From Fulvivirga sp. (GTDB taxonomy: Bacteria; Bacteroidota; Bacteroidia; Cytophagales; Cyclobacteriaceae): a DNA stretch of 43,749 nt. Under the pieces are notes generated by a model, which ran no database searches, was not told where the DNA came from, and worked only from the letters and a program-made list of their open reading frames with translations. Shown piece by piece: positions 9,237-18,547 of this stretch. Position numbers and translations under genes: made by a program. The stretch spans positions 1 to 43,749 of the forward strand of contig JANQLQ010000152.1 of NCBI GenBank assembly GCA_028280565.1, read 5' to 3'. The stretch's first letter is position 1, and each line of letters starts with the position of its first letter.

Positions 9237-10994
9237 TTACTGGTAGATATCGTCAATTAGGGGTTTACTTCTTTCCAAGATCACCCTTCTTTTCATACTC
9301 AGCTTGGCAGTGAGCTCGCCGTCTTCTACGGTCCATGGCTTGGCAAGGAGGCGTATCTTCTTCACTTTTTGATACTGCGCAAAGCCTGTGTTCAATTGGT
9401 CTACTTCCATGCGGAATTTGGTAATGATCTCCTGTTTTGTTACCATTTCCTGGTCAGTCGTGTATTTTATGTCATGTAATGCGCACCAGTCCCTGAGCGC
9501 TTCAAAGGAAGGTACGATCAATGCAGCGGGAAATTTCTGGCCTTCACCGACTACCATCACCTGCTCGATCAGTAAGGATTCTTTTAATTTGTTTTCTAAA
9601 AGCTGGGGAGCTATGTATTTACCACCGGAGGTTTTAAATATTTCTTTTTTCCGATCCGTGATCTTCAAAAAGACATCTTCGACCATCTCCCCGATGTCAC
9701 CGGTATGGAACCAGCCGTCGGCATTGATCACTTTGTTTGTAAGGTCGGGCCTTTTGTAATATCCCATCATCACATTGGGACCCTTTACCAAGACCTCGCC
9801 GTCGTCGGCTATTCGGAGTTGTACCTGGTCGAGTAAGGGTCCTACTGAGCCGATGCGTATATCGTCGTATTTGGAAAAGGTAACGCCGGGGGAGGTCTCG
9901 GTTAATCCGTAGGCCTCCAGTATACGGATCTGCGCAGCCCAGAATATGGTAGCCAGCCTAGGTTGTAAAGCCGCGCCGGCTGATACGATAAAATATATGT
10001 TGCCTCCAAGGGCTTCACGCCATTTACTAAAGATCAATTTGTTGGCCCATTTGAGTTGAACGGCATACCACCAGCTTTGCTTTTCATGGGGTACGTAGCG
10101 CTGGCCCAGATGCAAGGCCCAAAAGAAGAGTTGTTTCTTGATGCCTTTCAGCTCATAGCCCGTTTTTAAAATTTTATCATATACCTTTTCCAACAGGCGT
10201 GGCACAGTGGCGAAAAAGTGGGGTTTCACTTCTTTCAGATTTTCTGCAATGGTGTCCATGCTTTCCGCGTAGTAGATGGATACACCACTATGCATGTAAG
10301 CATATAACCCCGTTCGCTCGAAAATATGGCTAAGCGGCAGGAAGCTTAATGTTTTCATGCCGGGTTCTATGGGCGGGATCACTTTTATCACCGAAGTAGC
10401 GCTACTCAGGATATTACTATGTGAAAGCATTACACCTTTAGGTTCACCAGTGGTGCCGGATGTGTAAATGATCGTAGCGAGATCTTCACCTTTGATATTT
10501 TCCTGGCGTCTTTTTATCTCTTCTAGACCGCCCGGCGTACATTGGACCAGCAGGTCTCGCCAATGCGGGATATTCGATATCCTCTCGAACGTGAAAAGCA
10601 AAGGTGGATTGGCCATGGAAGCCGTCGCTTCTTTTAACTTTTGATAAATGTCAGCATCGCCTGCAAAGATGAGTTTTACCTCGGCATGTTCAATAATAAA
10701 CTGGTAGTTATCAGGAGTGGAATTAGGATACATGGGCACGTTAATCCCGCCAATTTGTGAGATGGCATAATCGCAAAAAACCCACTCGGGCCGATTGTAG
10801 GAAACAATACCTACCTTATCTCCCGGCTGTATCTCTTTTCCTAGCAGGGCAAAGCTGAGGTTATTTACGATCTCTACGGTTTCGTTCGTGTTATAATACA
10901 CCCATTTTCCTTTATACTTACGGGCAAGGCAAGTATCTAACGGGTGATTTTCCCATTGATAGTATAAGCAATCAAATATCCTTTTTAACTCCAT
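9237..10994 (-). CDS. Long-chain fatty acid-CoA ligase
   Basis: A 585-residue AMP-forming acyl-CoA synthetase of the eukaryote-like long-chain (FAA/ACSL) subgroup. It activates fatty acids through an acyl-adenylate to acyl-CoA for beta-oxidation or lipid synthesis. Seen: the P-loop IIYTSGTTGEPKG (175-187), AYGLTETSPG, GWFHTGDIG, the DRKKEIFKTSGGKYIAP hinge motif, and the C-terminal LTAKLSMKRR with the catalytic Lys region. No membrane segment is evident; peripheral membrane association is usual. The P-loop kinase follows after 10 bp. Confidence 0.92.
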   Translation of the reverse strand: MELKRIFDCLYYQWENHPLDTCLARKYKGKWVYYNTNETVEIVNNLSFALLGKEIQPGDKVGIVSYNRPEWVFCDYAISQIGGINVPMYPNSTPDNYQFIIEHAEVKLIFAGDADIYQKLKEATASMANPPLLFTFERISNIPHWRDLLVQCTPGGLEEIKRRQENIKGEDLATIIYTSGTTGEPKGVMLSHSNILSSATSVIKVIPPIEPGMKTLSFLPLSHIFERTGLYAYMHSGVSIYYAESMDTIAENLKEVKPHFFATVPRLLEKVYDKILKTGYELKGIKKQLFFWALHLGQRYVPHEKQSWWYAVQLKWANKLIFSKWREALGGNIYFIVSAGAALQPRLATIFWAAQIRILEAYGLTETSPGVTFSKYDDIRIGSVGPLLDQVQLRIADDGEVLVKGPNVMMGYYKRPDLTNKVINADGWFHTGDIGEMVEDVFLKITDRKKEIFKTSGGKYIAPQLLENKLKESLLIEQVMVVGEGQKFPAALIVPSFEALRDWCALHDIKYTTDQEMVTKQEIITKFRMEVDQLNTGFAQYQKVKKIRLLAKPWTVEDGELTAKLSMKRRVILERSKPLIDDIYQ

Positions 10995-11225
10995 AAAATT
11001 CGGTAAATCAATTCACAAGCACCTTGGGGCATGAGTAATAAATCATGTCTTACATGAAATATATTAAATATTATACGGAGATCAAATGATATGTCAAATC
11101 CAGCCTTAGTTTGTTTCTCCTGCGTAAGGAAATGAGGAGAGGATTACAAGGTCAATTAGCAGGATCTCGAAGTCAGCCCGTAAATTTCATTTTCGAATCC
11201 CGGCATGTCCCCTACCAAAGGCTGA
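10995..11225. other. Short intergenic gap
   Basis: This 231-bp gap between the TPR gene and the acyl-CoA ligase gene has no gene, clear hairpin or repeat. It probably holds the ligase promoter, but no consensus was recognised. Confidence 0.4.
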
Positions 11226-13073
11226 TCAGTTCACCACGTTATGCTCTGGCTGCTGGAAATCGCCGCGCAATTGTCGAAATCGCTTTCGCGCTTCTGCTAC
11301 GTATACACTACCTGGATATAGCTTCAATAAATCACGATAAACTTCCATGGCTTTATCCGGCTGGTCCAAGTGCTTGTCGTAGATCTCACCGACCATAAAA
11401 AATGCGTCGTCGCTGAGGATATCGTAGTCATATTCTTCTACGATCTTTTGTAGCAGGACTACAGCCGTATCAAACTTACCAAGTTTCTTTTGGATGTCTG
11501 CCTCAAGCCAAAGCAATTCATCCGTCAAACTATGGTCGGGGTAAGTTTCTTTCATTTTGTTGATGGCCTGTAAGGCTTCTTCAATTTTATTTTGAAAAAG
11601 CATCCTGTCAATCGTGGCGTATTCCCGCATGGCTGATTCCGAGCTGTCCAACGCTATGTTATCTTTTATAAGAATACTGAGGGCCATGGCATCGTTAGCA
11701 ATCTCGCGGGTGGTGGCTTCTTTCAAAATATCGAGGTGCTCCTGGGCCAATTGGAACTCTCCCTTATAATAAGAGAGTTTTGCATTTCTCAACTTGGCCT
11801 CGTAACCCAAACTCTCTTCTTTATGGGACTTTTCTACTTGCGAGTAGAGCAACGTAGACTCCCAAGGTTCTTCCGTTAACAAGTAAATATCCCCGAGGTC
11901 AAGTTTACTCTTGGCTTTTATATCTGCATTGGCGCGAGGAGTGTTAATGATCTCCTGCAAAATGATCTTTGCAGAATCTTTCTCATCCAAGTAAAAAGCG
12001 TGGAGCAACGCTTTATTCCTGAGGGCTTCCAGTGTGTTACGGGTCACTCCCAATTCATTGATAAATATATTATAATCATTGATCAAGTTGCGGATCTCGC
12101 GCTTATCGATAGGATATGTATTTCTTACTCTTTTTTCATAGGACCGTATGAGGTACATCTTGGCCAGCAAATAATTATAGGAACTAGGGTACTCACGGAT
12201 CACATAAGCAAATATTTTGATCGCGTTATCATAGTCATTGTTATCTAAGGCGATCAAACCAATGCTAATGCTCCGGGACCCTTCTGATTTTAACCGGCGG
12301 TCGATGGCACGAGCTTGTAGAAAGGCACCATAGAAGTTCTTTTGTTGTAAGTTTACCCATATCAGTAGCTCGCCATAAATTTCACTGTTAGGATCTTCCT
12401 GTATCTTATCATATAATAAGTTTTCCAAACTTTCGAGTTCTCCCGGTTTTGCCAACAAATTTTGTAACGTATTTTTTACATAATTGAGGTTCGAAGGATT
12501 CTGGCTCACATAATTCAGGTACTCTTCCACCATCTGGTCCTTCTCATTCAGTATACGATAAATGTTAGCCATTTCGAGTGAATAAGAATAGGGATTATTC
12601 AACGCTTTCCTGCCGGCGCTAAACATTTCTACAGCATAGTTAGGCAGCTGTTTATTAACAAAGTAATCTGCCGTGATCCTGGTCCGATAAACATCTTTGC
12701 GGATCTCCTGTATGATGTTTTTGAAATACTGATCGGCTTTGGCCTCATCGCCGCGTTCTTTTAGTACAAGGCCTTGATCGAGGCGGTAATAAAGATTGTT
12801 AGGGAATTTCTTCGCCAACCGTTTAATATACTTCTCTGCATTTTCATATTGGCCTTGTTCGAGCAGGAGGAAAAAATAGTTATTGTGGATAAGGGGTATA
12901 TTCTCATAATTTTTCGAAAGATTATCGTACAGCATAAGTGCTTTATCATAATCCCCTTGTGTATAGTATTCGTTAGCCAATTGGATATCTGAATTTTTTT
13001 GCGCCCACGCTGTGACCACCAATAGGCTGAACAAGAAAGCGAATATGATTCTTGTTTTTTGACTTATCCCCAT
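11226..13073 (-). CDS. Secreted tetratricopeptide repeat protein
   Basis: A 615-residue protein with an N-terminal signal peptide (about 1-24, ending TAWAQ) and TPR-type helical pairs through most of its length. Clear repeats are NEYYTQGDYDKALMLYDNL and QGQYENAEKYIKRLAKKFP near the start and FMVGEIYDKHLDQPDKAMEV near the end. The last part resembles the YbgF/BamD-like TPR group of the periplasm, so a scaffold role in envelope assembly is plausible but unproven. No catalytic motif is seen. Its start codon faces the candidate replication origin, so its promoter must overlap that region. Confidence 0.82.
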   Translation of the reverse strand: MGISQKTRIIFAFLFSLLVVTAWAQKNSDIQLANEYYTQGDYDKALMLYDNLSKNYENIPLIHNNYFFLLLEQGQYENAEKYIKRLAKKFPNNLYYRLDQGLVLKERGDEAKADQYFKNIIQEIRKDVYRTRITADYFVNKQLPNYAVEMFSAGRKALNNPYSYSLEMANIYRILNEKDQMVEEYLNYVSQNPSNLNYVKNTLQNLLAKPGELESLENLLYDKIQEDPNSEIYGELLIWVNLQQKNFYGAFLQARAIDRRLKSEGSRSISIGLIALDNNDYDNAIKIFAYVIREYPSSYNYLLAKMYLIRSYEKRVRNTYPIDKREIRNLINDYNIFINELGVTRNTLEALRNKALLHAFYLDEKDSAKIILQEIINTPRANADIKAKSKLDLGDIYLLTEEPWESTLLYSQVEKSHKEESLGYEAKLRNAKLSYYKGEFQLAQEHLDILKEATTREIANDAMALSILIKDNIALDSSESAMREYATIDRMLFQNKIEEALQAINKMKETYPDHSLTDELLWLEADIQKKLGKFDTAVVLLQKIVEEYDYDILSDDAFFMVGEIYDKHLDQPDKAMEVYRDLLKLYPGSVYVAEARKRFRQLRGDFQQPEHNVVN

Positions 13074-13074
13074 G

Positions 13075-13441
13075 TTAACATCTTATGTATTAATAAATAA
13101 TATAATATTAAAATTATTATTGATTATTAGTATGTGGATACGTGGAAAACTAATAAAAAAATAATTTGGCCATATGATTTGTTAATAGAAGGTGAATGTT
13201 TGATATTTTTTCCACAGGTTTTAATTCTATAAGTAATTGATAACCAATAACTTAATTTATTATCCACACAACATATCCACGCTGTGGATAACTGTCTAAA
13301 AAGGAAAGGCTGTGGAAAGAATATGAATAATTATAAAGCTTGTTCACGTTCCCCAACATTACACCATACTTCCCATCTACTAACGTCAGAAGTTCACACT
13401 TAGTTGTAAATTTTCCACAGGGAATCTACGGGTTATTAACA
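13075..13441. other. oriC: Candidate chromosomal replication origin (oriC)
   Basis: This 367-bp intergenic region is unlike the others in the window. Two perfect DnaA boxes lie in opposite orientation: TTATCCACA at 13260-13268 (+) and its complement at 13283-13291 (-). Boxes with one mismatch are at 13133-13141 (-), 13208-13216 (+) and 13411-13419 (+), with weaker CCAC/GTGG matches at 13141-13149, 13273-13281 and 13311-13319. The part from about 13081 to 13170 is almost purely A/T with TAATAAATAATATAATATTA-like wording, suitable as a DNA unwinding element. mnmG (gidA), a frequent origin neighbour, and two parS sites lie within 5 kb. DnaA-regulated promoter activity for the TPR gene is an alternative or additional role. 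Confidence 0.72.
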
Positions 13442-15202
13442 CTAAAAAGTGATAGGATCGGGTACAATTTCAAAGTTTGCGCGAATGGTGATCTCTTGCT
13501 CATCGGTGGAGCTGTAGTAAAAAAGTATGGGTTCCGGTTCTGTGTTGGTCAGTATGTTTCCTGCATCCCACTGGCCGTTCTGGTTACTGTCGATGAGAAT
13601 GCGCATCCGGTATGCGCCAGGTTCAATGTACTTGAACTCAAAGTTTGCTAAGTTGTATGTTTCCTGTACTACTTGATTTTTTGAATCTAGGAGTTGTATG
13701 AAGTAGTTTGGCTCATCAGTTTGAATTTCTACAATTATGGTTCCGAACTGCTCGGGCTTACTGAAGGACAACTCTTGCTTGACAAGTTGAGAGGAGTCTT
13801 GTTCGGCGCTAATGAAGCTGGCAGCTGCTAAATAGATATGGGGAGGCTGTTCCGGTTTGGGGGGGGACTCTTCAGAATTTAAGGAATCCAAAGCAGGTGA
13901 TGTAGCTCCTAGGGAGTCGGGCGTAGAAGGTAGTGATTGAGAGGCAGGTTCTTGAGGTATTTCTTCTTCTTGCTTTTCTTGAAACAGGCTTTTGTCTAAT
14001 AGGTAAGAGATCTCCAATTTGTCCTTGTAAAAATTCCAAGTAAAGTGTGTGCTGTCAAGCGGGTAAATGTGAAGGGAATCAATATAGATGTAGGTACTGT
14101 CAAAGTTGATACGCTGGACGGGCTTTGAAAAATTAATGACGCCGTTGACTAACCGGCGATCGGTGATGATTTTCTCCAAACTAAGGGGTGTCTTAAATTC
14201 TGCGGGTTTTCTCCTGGTCTCTTCGAATTTGACATAGGCTGTGTCAATGACTTCGGTTTGTAAACTATCATAGGCCCTTACAAATACGGTTAAACTGTCG
14301 GCAATGGGGATGTTGTTGTAGATATTAATGATTTGATGAGTGTCGTCAGAAAAATTGCTGCTAATACGGAGCTCTGGATGATCTTCAGCCTCCAGTGAAT
14401 AGGAAGTAACGTGTTTGTTGAATTTTAGGATATATACTGTGCCAGACTGCCGGTCACTCTGCATTTCAAGTTCTCTTACATCAAGATGTTGAACGGGTAT
14501 ATTTAGTTCGGTTACTGAAGTATCCAATTGCAATAATTGAGAAGAAAAACCATAGCTTTCGGATTGCGATTGGTTAGTCAGGTTTTTATTACCATCGGCA
14601 AAGGCATATATCTTGTATTGATTCACTTTGATATTTTCAAAGGAGTAGTAGCCTTCTTCATCGGTGCGAGTAAAATATAGCGGTGGGCCAGTAAAGATAT
14701 CGAGGGTGTCATCAAAAGTATAAAGGGCAACGGTGATATCCGTGCCGGGGTCGTTGGTAAGAATGTAGTGGATTTTACCGTCAATGGACATGGAATCAAG
14801 GTAGTGCCCCGTGGAAAATGCAAGTTTGAGGTTATCGGGTGCATTGCCTTCGGTGATGTCTTGGATAGCTTCACGGAAGTTGAAAGTATACGTGGTACTA
14901 TCAGATAGTGGATCTTCAAAATCTATGATGACCTTGTTTTTCCGATATCTCGGCGTATACTCGGCATCTATCCGGGGTGTGATAATAAGTTGCTCTTTAA
15001 AACTATTTAGTTTGATGGCTTCGTTAAAGGTTAATTCGACTTGCCGGGTCTCGACATTAAGCTCACCTTGGGCAGGCTTTGAAGATTCTAGTTCGGGAGG
15101 CTCTTCATCCTGGGGTCCACCGGTGGGCTGGGTTTGGTTAGCACATTTACAGAATAATAAGGAAAGCAGAACAAGACATGAAAACTTGAAGACGTTGAGC
15201 AT
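13442..15202 (-). CDS. Ig-like domain envelope lipoprotein-type protein
   Basis: A 586-residue exported protein. The N-terminus has a hydrophobic signal followed by FCKCANQTQPTGGPQDEEPP, the Cys plus GGP-D-PP arrangement typical of a widespread Bacteroidota family carrying an SbsA-type Ig-like domain (about 35-135: VELTFNEAIKLN). Beta-rich sequence follows, including a prealbumin-like stretch near 180-205, and a Pro/Glu/Ser-rich linker at about 425-465 (EEEIPQEP, SEESPPKPEQPP). The lipobox is not canonical, so lipidation is probable but not certain. It starts 3 bp after the methyltransferase gene and is probably the last gene of the mnmG operon. Function unknown; structural envelope role likely. 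Confidence 0.75.
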   Translation of the reverse strand: MLNVFKFSCLVLLSLLFCKCANQTQPTGGPQDEEPPELESSKPAQGELNVETRQVELTFNEAIKLNSFKEQLIITPRIDAEYTPRYRKNKVIIDFEDPLSDSTTYTFNFREAIQDITEGNAPDNLKLAFSTGHYLDSMSIDGKIHYILTNDPGTDITVALYTFDDTLDIFTGPPLYFTRTDEEGYYSFENIKVNQYKIYAFADGNKNLTNQSQSESYGFSSQLLQLDTSVTELNIPVQHLDVRELEMQSDRQSGTVYILKFNKHVTSYSLEAEDHPELRISSNFSDDTHQIINIYNNIPIADSLTVFVRAYDSLQTEVIDTAYVKFEETRRKPAEFKTPLSLEKIITDRRLVNGVINFSKPVQRINFDSTYIYIDSLHIYPLDSTHFTWNFYKDKLEISYLLDKSLFQEKQEEEIPQEPASQSLPSTPDSLGATSPALDSLNSEESPPKPEQPPHIYLAAASFISAEQDSSQLVKQELSFSKPEQFGTIIVEIQTDEPNYFIQLLDSKNQVVQETYNLANFEFKYIEPGAYRMRILIDSNQNGQWDAGNILTNTEPEPILFYYSSTDEQEITIRANFEIVPDPITF

Positions 15203-15205
15203 CAG

Positions 15206-16090
15206 TTACTTCCTTTGGATAACGTAGATTAGGCTTGAATATTCCAGTTGATGTTTTTTTGCGTAACTATTTGATTTTAAACCAGTTAAGATCGAATTAG
15301 CATATCCTTTAATACCGGTGCGCAAATATTTTTCGCTGAGCAATGATACATAAAATGAATCAAGCTTCATGGGTATCGTATCAATGATTTTGAGTTGATG
15401 TTTTTCGAACAGCTTGGCAATGGTGTGCTGGTCAAAGTGATATAAATGTCTTGGTACATCATAGGCAGCCCAGTGTTCTTTATAGTGTGTAGCGTCATAG
15501 CTTTTATGATTGGGAACTGCCACAAAAATTGTACCTGAATCGGTTAACAGTTTTTTGAGGGTTGAAATGTAACGATTGAGGTCCGGCACATGTTCTAAGA
15601 CGTGCCAAAGAGTGATCATATTGAAGGTATGATCACCGAGGTCGTCGAGCGATTGGTAAATTGTATCGCGCAGAAGTTCCGATGCGATCGCTCTTGCTCC
15701 TGCATCCGGTTCGACGCCGGTGGTTTTCCACCCTGCGCTTTGGGCCTGCTGTAGAAAGTGTCCTGTGCCACAGCCAATGTCTATGATATGACCTTTGTGC
15801 TGGTACTTGTGTACAAGTTTGATCTTTGAACGCAACGTAAAATGCCGCGCCAGTTTATAGGCAAGATTAATAGGATTGGTAGCTTTATCTTTGTGCGATA
15901 TGTAGTCTTGTGACTGGTAGTACCTAGGTAGACGTGCGGTAGTGGGCCTGGGATTGGTAAATAAAAAAGAGCAGTGGGTACACTGGGTGATGATAAAATC
16001 CTCTTGCGAGATACTATGGTCTTTACAAGTAAGGTAATTGACAAAACTATGACTACCGCATACAGGGCAGACCTCTACTTTTTCGTACAT
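15206..16090 (-). CDS. Zinc-binding class I SAM-dependent methyltransferase
   Basis: A 294-residue protein. The N-terminus has two CxxC pairs (CPVC at about 8-11 and CTHC at 37-40) that should bind zinc, followed by a Rossmann-like methyltransferase domain with DIGCGTG (104-110), the SAM-binding motif I, and ITLWHVLEHVPD as a motif-IV-like segment. This architecture occurs in bacterial methyltransferases acting on sugars or polyketide-like substrates as well as unknown targets; the substrate cannot be named. ATG 16090 is preferred over TTG 16102 because it sits just after the mnmG stop (1-bp gap), consistent with an operon. Confidence 0.82.
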   Translation of the reverse strand: MYEKVEVCPVCGSHSFVNYLTCKDHSISQEDFIITQCTHCSFLFTNPRPTTARLPRYYQSQDYISHKDKATNPINLAYKLARHFTLRSKIKLVHKYQHKGHIIDIGCGTGHFLQQAQSAGWKTTGVEPDAGARAIASELLRDTIYQSLDDLGDHTFNMITLWHVLEHVPDLNRYISTLKKLLTDSGTIFVAVPNHKSYDATHYKEHWAAYDVPRHLYHFDQHTIAKLFEKHQLKIIDTIPMKLDSFYVSLLSEKYLRTGIKGYANSILTGLKSNSYAKKHQLEYSSLIYVIQRK

Positions 16091-16091
16091 A

Positions 16092-17954
16092 TTATTTGGC
16101 AAGATAGACCATAAGAATGGAGATATCAGCAGGTGATACTCCGCTGATTCTTGAGGCCTGGCCTATGGTTTGTGGTTGTATAGAATTAAGTTTTTGCCTG
16201 GCTTCGGCAGATAAGGCAGTTACCGAGTTGTAATCAAAGTTAGACCTGATCTTCTTATTTTCTAGTTGTTCCATTTTCATGGCGAGTTGCTTCTCTTTGT
16301 CTATATAGTTTTCATATTTAACCTGTATCTCTACCTGGTCCAAAATGTCATCTGGGTAAACGGATAAATAGTCTTGCAGGCTAGGATGGATTTTTTTCAA
16401 ATCGTGCAAGCTCAATTCTGGTCGCTTCACGAGGTTGATGATAGGACCTTGCTGTTTAAGGGTGGCTGTATTTAAGCTTTCGAGTGCTTCGTTAATTTCT
16501 AGTGGGACCGCACGTTTGTGTTTAAGATCATTGAAAAGACGAGCAATGTCGTTTTTTCGATCTAGCATGCGCTCTAACCGCTGGTCAGTGGCTAGGCCAA
16601 TGGAGTGGCCTTTTTCGGTGAGTCGAAGATCCGCATTGTCTTGTCGTAAGAGTATCCTGAATTCCGCGCGAGAGGTGAACATTCGATAAGGCTCATCAGT
16701 TCCTTTGTTAATGAGGTCATCGATAAGCACACCAATGTACGCCTCGGAACGTTTTAGCACAAAGTCTTCGAGATGATTGATCTTTCGATGGGCATTAATA
16801 CCTGCGATCAACCCTTGACATGCGGCTTCTTCATACCCGGTGGTACCATTGATCTGTCCGGCAAAATAGAGGTTATCTATGTTCTTAGTTTCAAGGGTAA
16901 GCTGGAGCTGTGTAGGAGGAAAGAAATCATATTCTATAGCATACCCGGGCCTGAACATTTTTGCCTTTTCAAAGCCAGGTATTCTTGTGAGTGCTTCGTG
17001 CTGTACATCCTCGGGTAATGAAGTAGAAAAGCCATTCACATAGATCTCAATAGTATTCCATCCTTCGGGTTCAACGAATATTTGGTGGCGATCCCTTTCT
17101 GCAAACCGGTTGATCTTATCTTCGATAGAAGGACAATAGCGCGGTCCCAAACCTTGGATGCGTCCATTGAACATCGGTGAGCGATCAAACCCCGTTTCTA
17201 ATATTTCGTGTACGGTAGGGTTGGTGTAGGTAATGTAACAACTACGCTGTTCTTGTAGCGATGTAGTGTCCATGAAAGAAAACTTTGCCGGTTTGTTGTC
17301 GCCTTGTTGTTCTTCCATTTTTTGGTAATCTAAAGAACGTCCATCTACCCTGGGAGGTGTGCCGGTCTTCATCCTACCGGCTTCAAAGCCGTGCTGGATA
17401 AGTTGTTCAGTGATGCCGGTAGCGGCTTTTTCCCCGGTACGACCACCACCGAACTGCTTTTCACCAATATGAATGAGACCATTGAGAAAAGTACCATTGG
17501 TAAGCACGACGGCTTTTGCTTGGATCTCCAAGCCCATACCGGTGATAATTCCTTTCACCTTGCCGTTGGCTACCTTTATACCGGTGACCATTTCCTGCCA
17601 AAAGTCGATGTTAGGAGTCTTTTCTAAAGCAAGGCGCCATTCTTCAGCAAAACGCATACGGTCGTTTTGGGTCCTGGGGCTCCACATGGCAGGTCCTTTG
17701 GATTTATTGAGCATGCGAAATTGGATCATAGACTTATCAGAGATTATACCGGATAAGCCTCCTAGCGCATCGATCTCCCGTACAATTTGACCTTTTGCTA
17801 CCCCACCCATGGCAGGATTACATGACATTTGTGCGATAGTATTCATATTCATGGTGACCAGCAGTACCTTGGATCCCATTTGCGCTGCTGCGTGGGCTGC
17901 CTCGCATCCGGCATGCCCCGCCCCTACTACTATTACATCATATGTTGTAAACAT
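16092..17954 (-). CDS. mnmG: tRNA U34 carboxymethylaminomethyl-modification enzyme MnmG (GidA)
   Basis: A 620-residue FAD enzyme that, with MnmE, installs the carboxymethylaminomethyl group on U34 of certain tRNAs, using methylene-tetrahydrofolate and NADH. The dinucleotide-binding VVGAGHAGCEAA (9-20) is followed by the family signature QMSCNPAMGGVAKG; GTPPRVDG, YFAGQINGTTGYEEAA and the helical C-terminal domain (INLVKRPE) are all present. Full length. The gene is often next to bacterial replication origins, here about 2.7 kb from the DnaA-box cluster. It heads a tight three-gene - strand group with the methyltransferase and Ig-like protein. Confidence 0.97.
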   Translation of the reverse strand: MFTTYDVIVVGAGHAGCEAAHAAAQMGSKVLLVTMNMNTIAQMSCNPAMGGVAKGQIVREIDALGGLSGIISDKSMIQFRMLNKSKGPAMWSPRTQNDRMRFAEEWRLALEKTPNIDFWQEMVTGIKVANGKVKGIITGMGLEIQAKAVVLTNGTFLNGLIHIGEKQFGGGRTGEKAATGITEQLIQHGFEAGRMKTGTPPRVDGRSLDYQKMEEQQGDNKPAKFSFMDTTSLQEQRSCYITYTNPTVHEILETGFDRSPMFNGRIQGLGPRYCPSIEDKINRFAERDRHQIFVEPEGWNTIEIYVNGFSTSLPEDVQHEALTRIPGFEKAKMFRPGYAIEYDFFPPTQLQLTLETKNIDNLYFAGQINGTTGYEEAACQGLIAGINAHRKINHLEDFVLKRSEAYIGVLIDDLINKGTDEPYRMFTSRAEFRILLRQDNADLRLTEKGHSIGLATDQRLERMLDRKNDIARLFNDLKHKRAVPLEINEALESLNTATLKQQGPIINLVKRPELSLHDLKKIHPSLQDYLSVYPDDILDQVEIQVKYENYIDKEKQLAMKMEQLENKKIRSNFDYNSVTALSAEARQKLNSIQPQTIGQASRISGVSPADISILMVYLAK

Positions 17955-17976
17955 CTCTTGTATTCTTATTTGCTAC

Positions 17977-17992
17977 TGTTCCACGTGGAACA
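17977..17992. promoter_or_regulatory. parS centromere-like site 1
   Basis: A perfect 16-bp palindrome TGTTCCACGTGGAACA, identical to the ParB-binding parS sequence known from Pseudomonas and close to the core known from Myxococcus. It lies 22 bp upstream of the mnmG start. ParB nucleation here would drive origin segregation. Part of the mnmG 5' region, so ParB binding could also affect its expression. Confidence 0.88.
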
Positions 17993-18076
17993 CTTGAAGT
18001 ATGAGTTTGTGATAGGAATGAGTGTCATTTCTTTTCAGCCATCTGAAATTTTCAGTTCATCCATCTCTCATCAATA

Positions 18077-18092
18077 TGTTCCACGTGGAACA
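18077..18092. promoter_or_regulatory. parS centromere-like site 2
   Basis: A second perfect copy of TGTTCCACGTGGAACA, exactly 100 bp from the first and followed by the same CTT. Both lie in the 155-bp gap between ybeY and mnmG. Two copies so close to gidA strongly favour a true chromosomal parS cluster over chance. Confidence 0.88.
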
Positions 18093-18109
18093 CTTCTAAC
18101 ACCCCTTAA

Positions 18110-18547
18110 TTATAGATTGTTCCTGGAAGTCCGCAAAGATAGGCAAGCCTCTTCTTTTTTACGCATACGATCTTTTTCTTCGTCACTTTTGTCGCTATAT
18201 CCCATAAGATGTAATACCCCGTGAATGATCACCCTATGTAGTTCCTCGTCGAGTTCCACATCAAGTTGATGGGCATTTTCTTTTACTCGCTCTATGCTTA
18301 TGAAAATGTCACCTTCTAAAAGGTTATGGCTATCTGATTGGTCAAAGGTGATAATGTCTGTAAATGTATCGTGGTCTAAGTAAGTTACATTTACTTGGTG
18401 GAGATACTTATCTGAACAAAAAATGAAATTCAGGCTCTCTATGGAGTAGCCTTCAGAGCCCGCTATGGTCAATATCCAGTCCGCAGTATGCTGCTCACCG
18501 GGAAGCCGGAAATCTACATCCTCCCGGTGAAAATGGACTTGGGACAT
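18110..18547 (-). CDS. ybeY: Endoribonuclease YbeY (rRNA maturation)
   Basis: A 145-residue YbeY-family metal-dependent endoribonuclease needed for 16S rRNA 3' maturation and ribosome quality control. The catalytic region reads IIHGVLHLMGYSD with His109 and His113; in the usual HxxxHxxxxxH motif the third His is here Asp119, followed by KSDEEKDRM. A GYxDK ending in place of GYDH is, to my knowledge, common in Bacteroidota YbeY proteins, so I do not read it as inactivation. The ATG shares one base with the stop of the upstream ATPase gene, indicating coupling. The two parS sites follow the gene. Confidence 0.9.
   Translation of the reverse strand: MSQVHFHREDVDFRLPGEQHTADWILTIAGSEGYSIESLNFIFCSDKYLHQVNVTYLDHDTFTDIITFDQSDSHNLLEGDIFISIERVKENAHQLDVELDEELHRVIIHGVLHLMGYSDKSDEEKDRMRKKEEACLSLRTSRNNL

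Noticed and set aside
18110-18547. Inactive YbeY because the third His of the motif is missing
   Set aside because: The GYxDK form appears to be usual for this phylum, and the rest of the protein is intact.
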